A stretch of 64,000 bases of DNA, taken from assembly GCA_964560135.1 (NCBI GenBank), contig CAZLKN010000006.1:1-64000 (forward strand), written 5' to 3'. Made by a program: the position numbers and the translations under genes. The stretch comes from CAZLKN01 sp964560135 (GTDB lineage Bacteria; Actinomycetota; JAICYB01). The notes below the pieces were generated by a model, which searched no databases, was not told the DNA's origin, and saw only the letters and a list, made by a program, of their open reading frames with translations. Each line of letters begins with the position of its first letter. Within the stretch, counting starts at the first letter, position 1. Below are positions 8,104 to 15,630 of this stretch, in pieces.

Positions 8104-9135
8104 TCAGTGCTCGACGCGCCAGGTGAGGTAGTCGCCGAGGCTCGACAGGAAGGCTCCCGGCTCGAAGGCCTCGGCCGGCGCGAGGGCACCGACGGAGTCC
8201 ACGGTGCGGCTCGCGGCCTCGGCGCAGGCCGCCGCGGTCATGCCGTACATGTCGTGGCCGGTGACCGTGCAGCGCACCTCGCCGGACGGCCCCCGGGCGA
8301 CCGCGACCACCTCGTAGGTCCCGCGGCGGCGGGCCTCTCCGTCCGGCCCCCGGGTCTGGGCGCCGAGGGCGCTGCGTCCGGCCTTCAGCACCGGGGAGGC
8401 CATCTGCGAGCGCTGGACGAGCTTCGCGGCGGCCTTCGGCATCCGCATGTAGACGGCGACCTCGCGGGCGCCGGTGTGCCGGGGGACGGTGATCGGCTCT
8501 CCGCCCGGCCACAGCGCCACCGATGCCTCGCCGCTCGGGAAGCCGAACCGGCGCTCGTCGTCCCCGATCCGCGCCTCGACGAGCTCGCCGTCCCGGTAGC
8601 GCAGGCACGGGAGCTCGGCGACACGCATGCCGGTGCGCTTGGTCCCGTCGGAGGCCTTCGCCTTGCGGATCGTGTAGTAGACGTCGATGCTCTCAGGCGT
8701 CCCGTCGAGCTCGCGGGCCGCGATCGAGGCGGCCATGTCCCCGGGGACGTAGTCGAAGCCCACCGCGGGGACGACCGCCACCCCGGCGTCGCGTGCCGGC
8801 TGGTCGTAGCGCTCGAAGACCGTCCGCATGAAGGCCTGCTCGCCGGTGGTGTCGAGGTAGTGGACGCCGGCGGCGACGGCCGCGCGCAGCGTGGGCTCCC
8901 CGAGGTCCACGAACGGCCCCACGCAGGACACGATGACCCGGCAGCCGTCGATGGCCTTGCGGACGGCTTCGGAGTCGAGGGCGTCGGCGACGCGGCGCTC
9001 GGCGCTCTCCGGGAGGGCGTCGAGCTTCTCGGGGCTGCGTCCGACGGCGACGACGCGCTCGCCGCGCCCCAGCAGCTCCCGGACGACGAGCGTGCCCGTG
9101 TAGCCGGTGGCCCCGACGACCCCGACCGCCGTCAC
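8104..9135 (-). CDS. Saccharopine-dehydrogenase-like / trans-acting enoyl reductase-type NAD(P)-binding protein
   Basis: 343 aa, starting at GTG 9135, which overlaps the stop of the upstream alcohol dehydrogenase (GTGA). The N-terminal Rossmann motif GVVGATGYTGTLVVREL and the segments VIVSCVGPFVDLGEP and GVHYLDTTGEQ are typical of the saccharopine dehydrogenase NADP-binding family. Actinobacterial members include the trans-acting enoyl reductases of lipid synthesis, but nothing in the context supports that role here. VPAVGFDYVPGDM near residue 125 is the other family hallmark. Likely a redox enzyme acting with the neighbouring dehydrogenase. Confidence 0.75.
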   Translation of the reverse strand: MTAVGVVGATGYTGTLVVRELLGRGERVVAVGRSPEKLDALPESAERRVADALDSEAVRKAIDGCRVIVSCVGPFVDLGEPTLRAAVAAGVHYLDTTGEQAFMRTVFERYDQPARDAGVAVVPAVGFDYVPGDMAASIAARELDGTPESIDVYYTIRKAKASDGTKRTGMRVAELPCLRYRDGELVEARIGDDERRFGFPSGEASVALWPGGEPITVPRHTGAREVAVYMRMPKAAAKLVQRSQMASPVLKAGRSALGAQTRGPDGEARRRGTYEVVAVARGPSGEVRCTVTGHDMYGMTAAACAEAASRTVDSVGALAPAEAFEPGAFLSSLGDYLTWRVEH

Positions 9136-10220
9136 GGCACGAGGACCGTGCGGATGACGGTGCCCGCCTCCATGTCCTCGAAGGCGGTGTTCACGTCGTC
9201 CAGGCCGGCCTTCTTGGAGATCAGGCCCTCGAAGTCCAGCTTGCCGGCCTGCCAGAGCTTGAGGAAGCGCGGGATGTCGCGCTTCGGGTCGCAGGACCCG
9301 TAGTAGCAGCCGAAGACGTGCTTCTCGCCGAGGGTCAGGAAGGCGCTCGGCAGCGACACCTCGTCGCCGAGGGCGGCCACGCCCACCATGACGGCCCGGC
9401 CCCCGCGGCGGGTCATGTCGAAGATCTGGCGCTGGAGGGCCGGGTGGCCGACGACCTCGAAGGCTGCGTCGGCGCCGCGTCCCTCGGTCAGGTTCAGGAC
9501 CTCGATGGCGCCGTCCTGGCTGCCGGCGTCCACGGTGTGGGTGGCCCCGAAGCGCTTGGCCATCTCGAGCTTGGAGGCCATCGTGTCGATGGCGATGATC
9601 GGGTCGGCGCCGACGAGCCGGGCCCCCTGGATCACGTTGATGCCCACGCCGCCGCAGCCGAGCACGACCACCGACTCGCCAGGCTGTACGTCGGCGGTGT
9701 GCAGGGCCGCCCCGACGCCGGTGAGGACGCCGCAGCCGACCACGGCCGCGACATCGAAGGGGATGTCCTCGGGGATCTTGACGACCGCGTACTCGCGCAG
9801 GATCGCCTGCTCGGCGAAGGTGGCGGCGTTGACGCCGTGGAAGAGGAGCTGGCCGTCGCGGGACAGGCGCGAGGTGCCGTCGTCCATCAGACCGAGGGCC
9901 TGGCCGGCTTCGCACAGGTAGGTCTGCCCGCGGACGCAGAAGTAGCAGCGGCCGCACATCGGCGTCCACATCACGACGACGTGGTCGCCGGGCGCGACCG
10001 AGTGGACGCCGGCACCCACCTCCTCGACGACTCCGGCGGCTTCGTGGCCGATCACGCAGGGGGTGGGGTAGGGGAGCTTGCCCTGCTGGATCGACAGGTC
10101 GGAATGGCAGACCCCGGTGGCCTTGATCGCCACGAGCACCTCACCTTCCTGGGGTGCGGCGAGGTCGACGTCGGCGACGGTGAGCGGCTTGCCGTATTCC
10201 TCGAGGATGGCGGCCCGCAT
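9132..10220 (-). CDS. Zinc-dependent alcohol dehydrogenase (MDR family)
   Basis: 362 aa medium-chain dehydrogenase. Catalytic-zinc ligands: C37 in TGVCHSDLS and H59 in IGHEAAG, with a third Cys in VVGCGV. Structural-zinc loop: four cysteines in PMCGRCYFCVRGQTYLCE. Coenzyme fold: VVLGCGGVGINVIQGARLV, followed by an Asp in IAID that favours NAD(H). This pattern fits the class III/NDMA-dependent-like alcohol or formaldehyde dehydrogenases of actinobacteria. An imperfect palindrome at 10244-10262 lies in the promoter. Overlap with the downstream gene implies an operon. Substrate not determinable. Confidence 0.88.
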   Translation of the reverse strand: MRAAILEEYGKPLTVADVDLAAPQEGEVLVAIKATGVCHSDLSIQQGKLPYPTPCVIGHEAAGVVEEVGAGVHSVAPGDHVVVMWTPMCGRCYFCVRGQTYLCEAGQALGLMDDGTSRLSRDGQLLFHGVNAATFAEQAILREYAVVKIPEDIPFDVAAVVGCGVLTGVGAALHTADVQPGESVVVLGCGGVGINVIQGARLVGADPIIAIDTMASKLEMAKRFGATHTVDAGSQDGAIEVLNLTEGRGADAAFEVVGHPALQRQIFDMTRRGGRAVMVGVAALGDEVSLPSAFLTLGEKHVFGCYYGSCDPKRDIPRFLKLWQAGKLDFEGLISKKAGLDDVNTAFEDMEAGTVIRTVLVP

Positions 10221-10243
10221 GCATTCCTCCTTGTGACAGCCCC

Positions 10244-10262
10244 GGTGTTCCGTACGGACACC
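10244..10262. promoter_or_regulatory. Palindromic putative operator upstream of the alcohol dehydrogenase
   Basis: The core CCGTACGG is a perfect 8-bp palindrome flanked by GGTGTT and ACACC, giving a near-perfect 19-bp dyad. It lies 24-42 bp upstream of the dehydrogenase ATG. Size and symmetry suit a TetR- or GntR-type repressor; none is encoded next to it. Confidence 0.45.
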
Positions 10263-10302
10263 GTAGTCGAGGGAGTCTGCGGGTGGCGACTCGAAGGGGC
10301 GC

Positions 10303-10791
10303 TCAGGCCCCCGCGGGTTCCAGGGCGACGACCTCGTAGGTGAAGGTCCCCCCGGGGGCCTCGTAGGTGACCTTGTCGCCGATCACCTTGCCGAGCAGTG
10401 CCCGGCCCAGCGGCGACTTGGGCGAGAGCACCCTGGCCCCCGTGACCCGCTCCTCGGACTCGGCGAGGATGTAGGAGTCCTCGAAGTCCGGGTCGGCGGT
10501 GTCGCGGATCGTTACGACGACGCCCGGGCCGACGGCGGACGCGTCCGCCGGGGTGTCCCGGACGATGGCCTTCCGCAGCAGGTCCTCGAGCTTTGCGATC
10601 CGGCCCTCGAGCAGCGCCTGGTCCTGCTTGGCCGACTCGAACTCGGCGTTGTCGCTGACGTCGCCGAGTTCCCGGGCCTGCAGGAGCCGCTCGGACATCT
10701 TCCGGCGGCCCTCGGTCTTGAGGTCCTCCAGCTCGGCGTGGAGGGCGTCGATGGCCTGCCGGCTGAGGATGGGTTGGTCGTTGATCTCCAT
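10303..10791 (-). CDS. greA: Transcription elongation factor GreA
   Basis: 162 aa, close to the family's usual 158. It acts in the RNA polymerase secondary channel to cleave backtracked transcripts. N-terminal coiled-coil hairpin (about 10-75) with the tip acidic pair in ELGDVSDNAEFESAKQDQ, then the FKBP-like C-terminal domain with PKSPLGRALLGKVIGD near 130. The ATG at 10791 is chosen because the family begins just before the coiled coil. It is divergent from the secreted repeat protein across 150 bp. Confidence 0.95.
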   Translation of the reverse strand: MEINDQPILSRQAIDALHAELEDLKTEGRRKMSERLLQARELGDVSDNAEFESAKQDQALLEGRIAKLEDLLRKAIVRDTPADASAVGPGVVVTIRDTADPDFEDSYILAESEERVTGARVLSPKSPLGRALLGKVIGDKVTYEAPGGTFTYEVVALEPAGA

Positions 10792-10941
10792 GGGATTCAG
10801 GGTACCGTCCCCGACCCGGCCACGCTCAACCGCAGGATCCTCCGCGAAAAAGTTGTTAGGTCTGCCCGCCTGCCCGGTCTGAACAGGTGTCGAACGGCGG
10901 CACCACCGGGGTGACGCCACAAGAGCGCAGGAGGTAGGGAC

Positions 10942-11478
10942 ATGGAGCGGATGAAGAGGATCGCAGCGGTGGTCATCATGAGCACCGGGCTCGTCGCAAC
11001 CCCGATGGTGGCCTTCGCGGACACCACGGTGCAGAACAGCAACAGCTCCGAGAACGCCCACGCCGAGTCCGGGGACGCGAGCTCCTCGAACTCGACGACG
11101 GTGGAGCAGGGCCCGGAGTCGAACTCCGCGGGAGGCGACGCCAACTCCCAGCAGATCGGCAACAACAGCAGCGACGTGGAGCAGGACTCCGAAGCCAAGT
11201 CGGGCGACGCGGCGGCCGGCAGCCAGGTCACCGGCGCCAAGGGCGGAGACGGCGACACGACGGTCCAGAACAACAACCACGCCGTCAACCCGACCGCGGT
11301 CTCCGGCAACGCCAACGCCCACAACTTCGCCTCGGTGGACCAGGGCCCCGAAGCCAACGCGCTGTTCGGCAGCGCCTCGGCGTCGCAGATCGGGGACAAC
11401 GACTCCGGGCTGGAGCAGAAGGCGCAGGCCGAGTCGGGCGACGCGGTCTCCGGCTCGCAGATCACCGGGATCTTCTAG
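10942..11478 (+). CDS. Secreted two-repeat Asn/Ser/Gln-rich protein, curlin-like in character
   Basis: 178 aa with a signal peptide (RIAAVVIMSTGLVATPMVAFA, cleavage near residue 26) and a good Shine-Dalgarno (AGGAGGTAGGGAC before the ATG). The mature protein is two tandem copies of a ~75-residue unit. Both begin DTTVQN and pass through a GPE(S/A)N, an SQQIG/SQIG and an AxSGDA segment, ending GSQ(V/I)TG. Strand-length blocks of alternating polar and hydrophobic residues rich in N, Q, S, G and A resemble amyloid/beta-solenoid repeats such as curlin, but this is a resemblance in composition, not a demonstrated homology. No cysteines and no anchor. A strong terminator follows. Confidence 0.6.
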   Translation: MERMKRIAAVVIMSTGLVATPMVAFADTTVQNSNSSENAHAESGDASSSNSTTVEQGPESNSAGGDANSQQIGNNSSDVEQDSEAKSGDAAAGSQVTGAKGGDGDTTVQNNNHAVNPTAVSGNANAHNFASVDQGPEANALFGSASASQIGDNDSGLEQKAQAESGDAVSGSQITGIF

Positions 11479-11500
11479 GACCCGCCGAGCACCGCCACCC

Positions 11501-11529
11501 GGGCCGGGCCCCCCTGCGGGGTCCGGCCC
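11501..11529 (+). terminator. Rho-independent terminator after the secreted repeat protein
   Basis: GGGCCGGGCCCC (11501-11512) pairs with GGGGTCCGGCCC (11518-11529) with one G-U pair, leaving a 5-nt loop; TT-containing sequence follows. Lies 23 bp after the stop. Confidence 0.7.
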
Positions 11530-11539
11530 TTCGGTGTTC

Positions 11540-11872
11540 CTACCGTTCGGGACGCTCGGTGGAGGGCTCGTCGAAGGAGCGCTGGAGGGACGAGGGACTC
11601 GCGTCGATCGCCCGCTCGATGCGCTCGGCGAGGTCGGAGTAGTCCATGCCCTCGGAGGTCTTGCGCTGGTCGTAGGCCCGCTGGAGCAGCGCGTTGCGCA
11701 GCGCCTGGGCCTGGTCCTCCTCGATCTCGATGGTCTCCTGGCGACGCTGGATCGCGCCGAGGACCTTGGTCTGGAGGAGTCCGAGGACCTCGGCGTCGGG
11801 CTCCCGCTTGCGGGCGGCGTGGACCGCGGCGGCGATGTCCCGGAGGTTCTCGGAGCTGACCTCGATGATCAT
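11540..11872 (-). CDS. Small hypothetical helical protein
   Basis: 110 aa, highly charged and helical (SENLRDIAAAVHAARKREPDA, then a Gln/Glu-rich helix), with a disordered Pro/Ser/Glu tail. No signal peptide, membrane segment or recognisable motif. Convergent with the secreted repeat protein. Coding potential is supported by length and the absence of a better frame; function unknown. Confidence 0.5.
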   Translation of the reverse strand: MIIEVSSENLRDIAAAVHAARKREPDAEVLGLLQTKVLGAIQRRQETIEIEEDQAQALRNALLQRAYDQRKTSEGMDYSDLAERIERAIDASPSSLQRSFDEPSTERPER

Positions 11873-11986
11873 GGTCCGAGCATATACCGCGCCCCAAGGG
11901 CGCGGTGGAGGTTTGCGTCCGTTTCGTCCCTCCAGGCAGACCGTTCATGTGCCGATACCCGTTCATAGGGGTAGGAGGTGGAGGGA

Positions 11987-12232
11987 ATGGAAGCCCACTC
12001 GTTCAACGAGACGAACGCTGAGGTGGACCAGATGAGCGCACTGTTGGAAGAGGCCTACAGGGCGGCGCGGGCCGGGCGGCTAGAGGACCTCGAGTTGCAC
12101 TTGGCGAGGCTGCGCGCGAACGGGGGTCTCCGGTCCAGAGGGATCGGAGAGGAGCTGTATGCGATCGCCCGGTGTGTCCGGGCGCACCCGTCCTACCGGC
12201 CCGCCGGCGGCGAGGGTCGCGCGGCGGTCTAG
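11987..12232 (+). CDS. Small hypothetical protein
   Basis: 81 aa. The ATG at 11987 is preceded at good spacing by GGAGGTGGAG (11974-11983); a GTG at 11978 lies inside that ribosome-binding site and is unlikely. Predicted all-helical, with LLEEAYRAARAGRLEDLELHL resembling a single TPR-like hairpin. Its stop overlaps the stop of the convergent cNMP-binding gene by 4 bp. Function unknown. Confidence 0.5.
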   Translation: MEAHSFNETNAEVDQMSALLEEAYRAARAGRLEDLELHLARLRANGGLRSRGIGEELYAIARCVRAHPSYRPAGGEGRAAV

Positions 12233-12651
12233 TGGGTGGGGGCCTTCTCGACCTCGCGGAGCCGCTGCGCGAGGCCGCGGAGGATCTTGCGCGCGACCGC
12301 GGGGTGCTTGTCCAGCATGGTCGAGAAGCTCCGGACGTCGAGCACGTAGACGGTCATCGGGGTTTCGGCGGTGACGGTGGCCGAGCGTGGTCCCTGGTCG
12401 AGCAGCGACATCTCGCCGAAGAACTGTCCGGGCCCGAGCGTGGCCAGCTTCTTCTTCCGGAGGGTGACCTTCGCTTGGCCTTCGACGATCGCGAAGAACT
12501 CGCGCCCCGGGCCGCCCTCTTTGGTGAGCACCCGGCCCTCGTCGATGTCGATCTCGTCCACGAGCGACGCGATCTGGCCGAGCTCCTTGTTGGTGCACGC
12601 CGAGAACAACGACACGTTCTTCAGGACGTCGATCTTGCTCTTCTTGCGCAC
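12229..12651 (-). CDS. Cyclic-nucleotide-binding domain protein
   Basis: 140 aa made almost entirely of one CRP-type cNMP-binding beta roll: LFSACTNKELGQIASLV, the GGPGREFFAIVEGQAKV turn, and the phosphate-binding cassette GPGQFFGEMSLLDQGPRSATV with the Glu and Arg needed for cyclic nucleotide. No HTH follows, so it is a stand-alone sensor rather than a transcription factor. GTG start at 12651 follows AGGAGGCG. A class III cyclase is encoded 6 kb away; whether it supplies the ligand is speculation. Confidence 0.82.
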   Translation of the reverse strand: MRKKSKIDVLKNVSLFSACTNKELGQIASLVDEIDIDEGRVLTKEGGPGREFFAIVEGQAKVTLRKKKLATLGPGQFFGEMSLLDQGPRSATVTAETPMTVYVLDVRSFSTMLDKHPAVARKILRGLAQRLREVEKAPTH

Positions 12652-12771
12652 GTCGTCGCCTCCTGGGTCAGGATCATCCCCGCCTGCGCGGCATCCTACC
12701 AGCCCCGAGGTATCCGCACATGTCCGGATCGGTTGCCGCCCATCAGAGCACCTGCGTAGGCTGAAGGCCGC

Positions 12772-13764
12772 ATGAGCGACCACCCGCCACGCTCCGAAGG
12801 TCCCCCCGCGCCGCTGCGCGCGGTCGAGGAGCAGCTCCTGTCCACCGAGGGCTACCTCCTGGAGGTCGTGACCTCCGACTTCCCGTTCGTGTCGGTGCTC
12901 GCGCAGCACCTCCTGCGGGCCGGCGGCAAGCGGCTCAGGGTTGCACTGACCTTCCTGGGGGCCGGCTTGGGCGACCGCGACCCGGCGCGGGAGACCGATG
13001 TCCGCAAGCTTGCGGCGGCCATCGAGCTCACGCACCTGGCGACGCTGCACCACGACGACATCATCGACGAGGCGGACGTGCGACGCAGCGTCCCCTCGGT
13101 CAACGCGAACTGGACGAACACCCTGGCGGTGCTGTCCGGCGACTACCTGTTCGCGATCTCCTCGAAGCTCGCTGCCGAGGTGGGCGGCGAGGTGCCGCTG
13201 GTGCTCGCGGACACGATCGCGGCGCTGTGCGAGGGCCAGATCAGGGAGATCGAGAGCGCGTTCCGCATGGACCGGTCCCCGGACGACTACCTGGCGGTGA
13301 TCGAGCGGAAGACGGCGAGGCTGCTGTCCGCAGCCGGGTACCTCGGGGTGAAGGTCGGGGGCGGCGAGACGGAGGTGGCGCGCTCGCTGTCGCGGTTCGG
13401 GACGTCCTTCGGGATCGCATTCCAGGTGGCCGACGATCTGTTGGATTTCCTCGGCGACGAGCGCACCACGGGGAAGCCGCTGGGCACCGACCTCAAGGAG
13501 GGCGTGTACACGCTGCCGCTGCTCCACGCGATCGGGGAGCGATCCGAGATCGCCGAGATGGTCCGCGAGGACGGCGACCTGCCGCGGCTCGTGAAGATGC
13601 TGCACGAGACGGGCTCGTTCCTCTACGCGCGGTCGGTGGCCGAACGCTACGCGGGGGAAGCCCGCGGGGCGCTGTCGGGGCTGCCGGAGGGGGCCGAGCG
13701 CGAGGCGCTCCGGGATCTGGTCGAGTTCGTGATGGAGCGAATCCCGGTCTCGTCGGCCGCTTAG
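12772..13764 (+). CDS. Polyprenyl diphosphate synthase (trans-isoprenyl, long-chain)
   Basis: 330 aa. Condenses isopentenyl diphosphate onto allylic primers to make the side chain of menaquinone or a similar lipid. First Asp-rich motif DDIIDEAD (about residues 101-108) in LHHDDIIDEADVRR, second motif DDLLDFLGD near 223, GGKRLR near 48 for IPP binding, and KPLGTDLKEG near 239. The small residues before the first motif suggest a long (C35-C50) product, as in HepT/IspB; exact chain length cannot be read. Divergent from the cNMP-binding gene. Confidence 0.9.
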   Translation: MSDHPPRSEGPPAPLRAVEEQLLSTEGYLLEVVTSDFPFVSVLAQHLLRAGGKRLRVALTFLGAGLGDRDPARETDVRKLAAAIELTHLATLHHDDIIDEADVRRSVPSVNANWTNTLAVLSGDYLFAISSKLAAEVGGEVPLVLADTIAALCEGQIREIESAFRMDRSPDDYLAVIERKTARLLSAAGYLGVKVGGGETEVARSLSRFGTSFGIAFQVADDLLDFLGDERTTGKPLGTDLKEGVYTLPLLHAIGERSEIAEMVREDGDLPRLVKMLHETGSFLYARSVAERYAGEARGALSGLPEGAEREALRDLVEFVMERIPVSSAA

Positions 13765-14549
13765 GCTTTTGCGGCCTGATCGATCCCTCGCGGCTTCGCT
13801 CTGAGTGGTAGATCCTCGAGCTCGTCGAGCAGCTCGTCGGGGACGAGCCCAACCACCTCTGCGGTCACGACCTCGAGGTCGCGGGCCGCGGCGAGTGCGG
13901 CGACCTGGTCGAAGGCCTGGCGGGGGCCGGTGTGCAGCGGGTCGGTGAGGTTCATGGAGACCTGGACCAGGCCCTGAGAGGCGAGCGGGAAGGCGAGGGC
14001 GCGGATCCGCGGCTGTCTCATGGCTTTGGCGATTCGCTTCGCGTGGTCGAGGGGCCCGCGCAGGTCGACGTTGAAGGCGACGAGGTAGCGGCGGACGCCG
14101 ACGCACACGACTCCGGCGGTGGGGTGTCGTGTCGTGGGATCTCCGGCGCGCACGGCGGGCAAAGGCCGGCCGTCGGGGTCGGCGTCCCCGTAGAGCAGGA
14201 CGGGGACGCCCAGGTCGCCTTCGATCCGGTTCCTGGTGGTGCGTGCGGCCTGAACGGCATCGGCTGTGGATGAGCGGTGGGGGACGAACGGGACGACGTC
14301 CACGACTCCTCGGCGTGGGTGGACGCCCTCGTGGTCTCGGATGTCGAGGGCGTGGATCGCGCGCTCGACCATCTCGAGCAGGGTCTGGACGAGGGTTGCC
14401 GGGTCGCCGGCGTAGGTGAGGACGCTGCGATGGTGGTCGGGGTCAGCGTGGATATCGAGCAGGTTCGCGGTCCCGGCGATGCGATGGACGAGTGACAGGT
14501 CGCGGCCCTCGGAGATGTTGGGGACGGCGAGGAGGGGGCCGGCGCTCAC
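13761..14549 (-). CDS. Glutamate formiminotransferase-like protein (FTCD N-terminal family)
   Basis: 262 aa, GTG start directly abutting the stop of the upstream gene (TAG|GTG). It begins LLAVPNISEGRD, the hallmark of the formiminotransferase N-subdomain (substrate Asn/Glu), followed by HADPDHHRSVLTYAG with the catalytic histidine region, HPRRGVVDVVPFVP, and the second subdomain from YLVAFNVDLRGP. It transfers a formimino group to tetrahydrofolate in histidine degradation, but no hut genes are nearby, so the role may be general one-carbon metabolism. Overlaps the polyprenyl synthase stop by 4 bp, convergently. Confidence 0.82.
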   Translation of the reverse strand: MSAGPLLAVPNISEGRDLSLVHRIAGTANLLDIHADPDHHRSVLTYAGDPATLVQTLLEMVERAIHALDIRDHEGVHPRRGVVDVVPFVPHRSSTADAVQAARTTRNRIEGDLGVPVLLYGDADPDGRPLPAVRAGDPTTRHPTAGVVCVGVRRYLVAFNVDLRGPLDHAKRIAKAMRQPRIRALAFPLASQGLVQVSMNLTDPLHTGPRQAFDQVAALAAARDLEVVTAEVVGLVPDELLDELEDLPLRAKPRGIDQAAKA

Positions 14550-15182
14550 CTATCCGGGGCGGCGACGGTTGAACCCGTCCAGGACGGCGCGCGCCGTCGC
14601 CTCCGCGTCGTCGGCCCGGACCAGCGCCGCGCCCAGCAGGACCTCCTCGGTATCGCCGGCGAAGCCCACGAGCATGACGAGCGCCACGCGGCGCCCGCCG
14701 AGCGGGACGGCGGTGACCTCGGAGAGGTCGAAGCGGGGGCCGGGGACGAGTTCCCGGAGGGCTTCCACGGTGGCCTGCGCGGCGAGCCGCGACCGGGCGG
14801 TGGCAGAGCCCGAGGCCTCGCCGTGGTGGGTCTCGGTGCCGTCGGAGACCGCGACCCGGCAGGCAGCGCCATTGTCGTCGGTCGTCCACGACACAGTGAC
14901 GATCGACAGGCGGGGGACGGGGGTGGGGACGGCGTCCCGGCCGAGATTCACCACGCTGACGATGCGGTGGTCGATCTCGACGTCGAAGGAGGCGGCCGCG
15001 AGGGTTTGCACGTCGCGGACGATCTGCTTGGGGGACCGGTCGCCGTCGGAGACGACGTGGACCTCGGTGAGCCGCCCCGAGGATCCCGTCACGACCCGGA
15101 CGGCCCGGACGTCAGGCAGCGCAGCGAGCTCCTTCTGGAGGACGTCGACGTCGGCGATGGCTGCGGCGTTGTCGGATGCCAT
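14550..15182 (-). CDS. Conserved hypothetical protein, probable nucleotide/ACT-like beta-alpha fold
   Basis: 210 aa from the ATG at 15182. Two halves with repeated beta-alpha-beta character: VDVLQKELAALPDVRAVRVV... and a C-terminal half rich in parallel strands (VALVMLVGFAGDTEEVLLGAALV). No signal peptide. It directly abuts the formiminotransferase-like gene and is presumably co-transcribed and functionally linked. I do not recognise a catalytic motif. Confidence 0.6.
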   Translation of the reverse strand: MASDNAAAIADVDVLQKELAALPDVRAVRVVTGSSGRLTEVHVVSDGDRSPKQIVRDVQTLAAASFDVEIDHRIVSVVNLGRDAVPTPVPRLSIVTVSWTTDDNGAACRVAVSDGTETHHGEASGSATARSRLAAQATVEALRELVPGPRFDLSEVTAVPLGGRRVALVMLVGFAGDTEEVLLGAALVRADDAEATARAVLDGFNRRRPG

Positions 15183-15271
15183 GGCAGGAGCATACCGGGG
15201 GCCGGGGGCCTGGCCCAGGCTCTTCCTGTGCCCGTTTCGTGGAGACAACCGTATACGGCCGTTGCCGGTCC

Positions 15272-15300
15272 TTTACAGAACGCACAGTTGGACCTAAGAT
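15272..15300 (+). promoter_or_regulatory. Consensus-like sigma-70 promoter for the HD-GYP operon
   Basis: TTTACA (15272-15277), 17-bp spacer, TAAGAT (15295-15300). It stands out in GC-rich DNA and places a transcript start near 15307, about 220 nt before the first start codon. Confidence 0.65.
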
Positions 15301-15306
15301 TGCTCC

Positions 15307-15527
15307 TCCAGCGGGGGACGCATGCTGGGGTTTGCGAACGTTGGACGATTGGACACGAACCGGCCCCGGTTCGTCGGGGGCCGCCAGATGGTCGTTATCG
15401 GATCCGAAGGAGGGGGGATCGCCCGGAACCTGACCTGAGCAGCTCACCGCAACGCCCTTCAGCGGAGCGGATGCATCCTCGCGACTAGCGGAGCGAGGAA
15501 ATCCGAAGCCGAAGGGAGTTGGGATTT
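15307..15527 (+). promoter_or_regulatory. Structured 5' leader that can sequester a Shine-Dalgarno
   Basis: Hairpin 1: ACGAACCG (15355-15362) pairs with CGGTTCGT (15367-15374) around a GCCC tetraloop. Structure 2 is nested: CCCTTC (15455-15460) with GAAGGG (15511-15516), CGGAT (15468-15472) with ATCCG (15501-15505), and CCTCGC (15477-15482) with GCGAGG (15493-15498). The outermost 3' strand is the ribosome-binding site of the 33-aa ORF, so folding would hide it. The conserved residues of GEMM/c-di-GMP-I are not recognisable. A riboswitch, thermosensor or peptide-regulated leader are all possible. Except for the small ORF, no gene is seen in 15183-15630. Confidence 0.5.
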
Positions 15528-15629
15528 TTGAAGCGAAACATGCTCAGGCGCCTGTACGTCACGACTTCAGGGCTAGTCGCATCCTTGGCGTCGCTTGTCG
15601 CGTTGGCTAGCGGCGGTTGGAGATGGTGA
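15528..15629 (+). CDS. Putative 33-aa hydrophobic leader or signalling peptide
   Basis: TTG start at 15528, 9-11 nt after GAAGGGAG. Peptide: basic N-terminus (LKRNMLRRLY), hydrophobic Ser/Ala/Leu core (SGLVASLASLVALAS) and an aromatic end GGWRW. The stop is 1 nt before the GTG of the HD-GYP gene, as for a translationally coupled leader. The layout of a basic amphipathic start, a small-residue core and a short tail recalls AgrD-type peptides, but there is no Cys and no AgrB nearby. It may equally be a leader ORF for translational control. Confidence 0.4.
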   Translation: MKRNMLRRLYVTTSGLVASLASLVALASGGWRW

Positions 15630-15630
15630 A

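Noticed and set aside
15301..15527. Known c-di-GMP (GEMM) riboswitch
   Set aside because: Conserved core sequences of GEMM-I/II are not recognisable; kept only as an unclassified structured leader.
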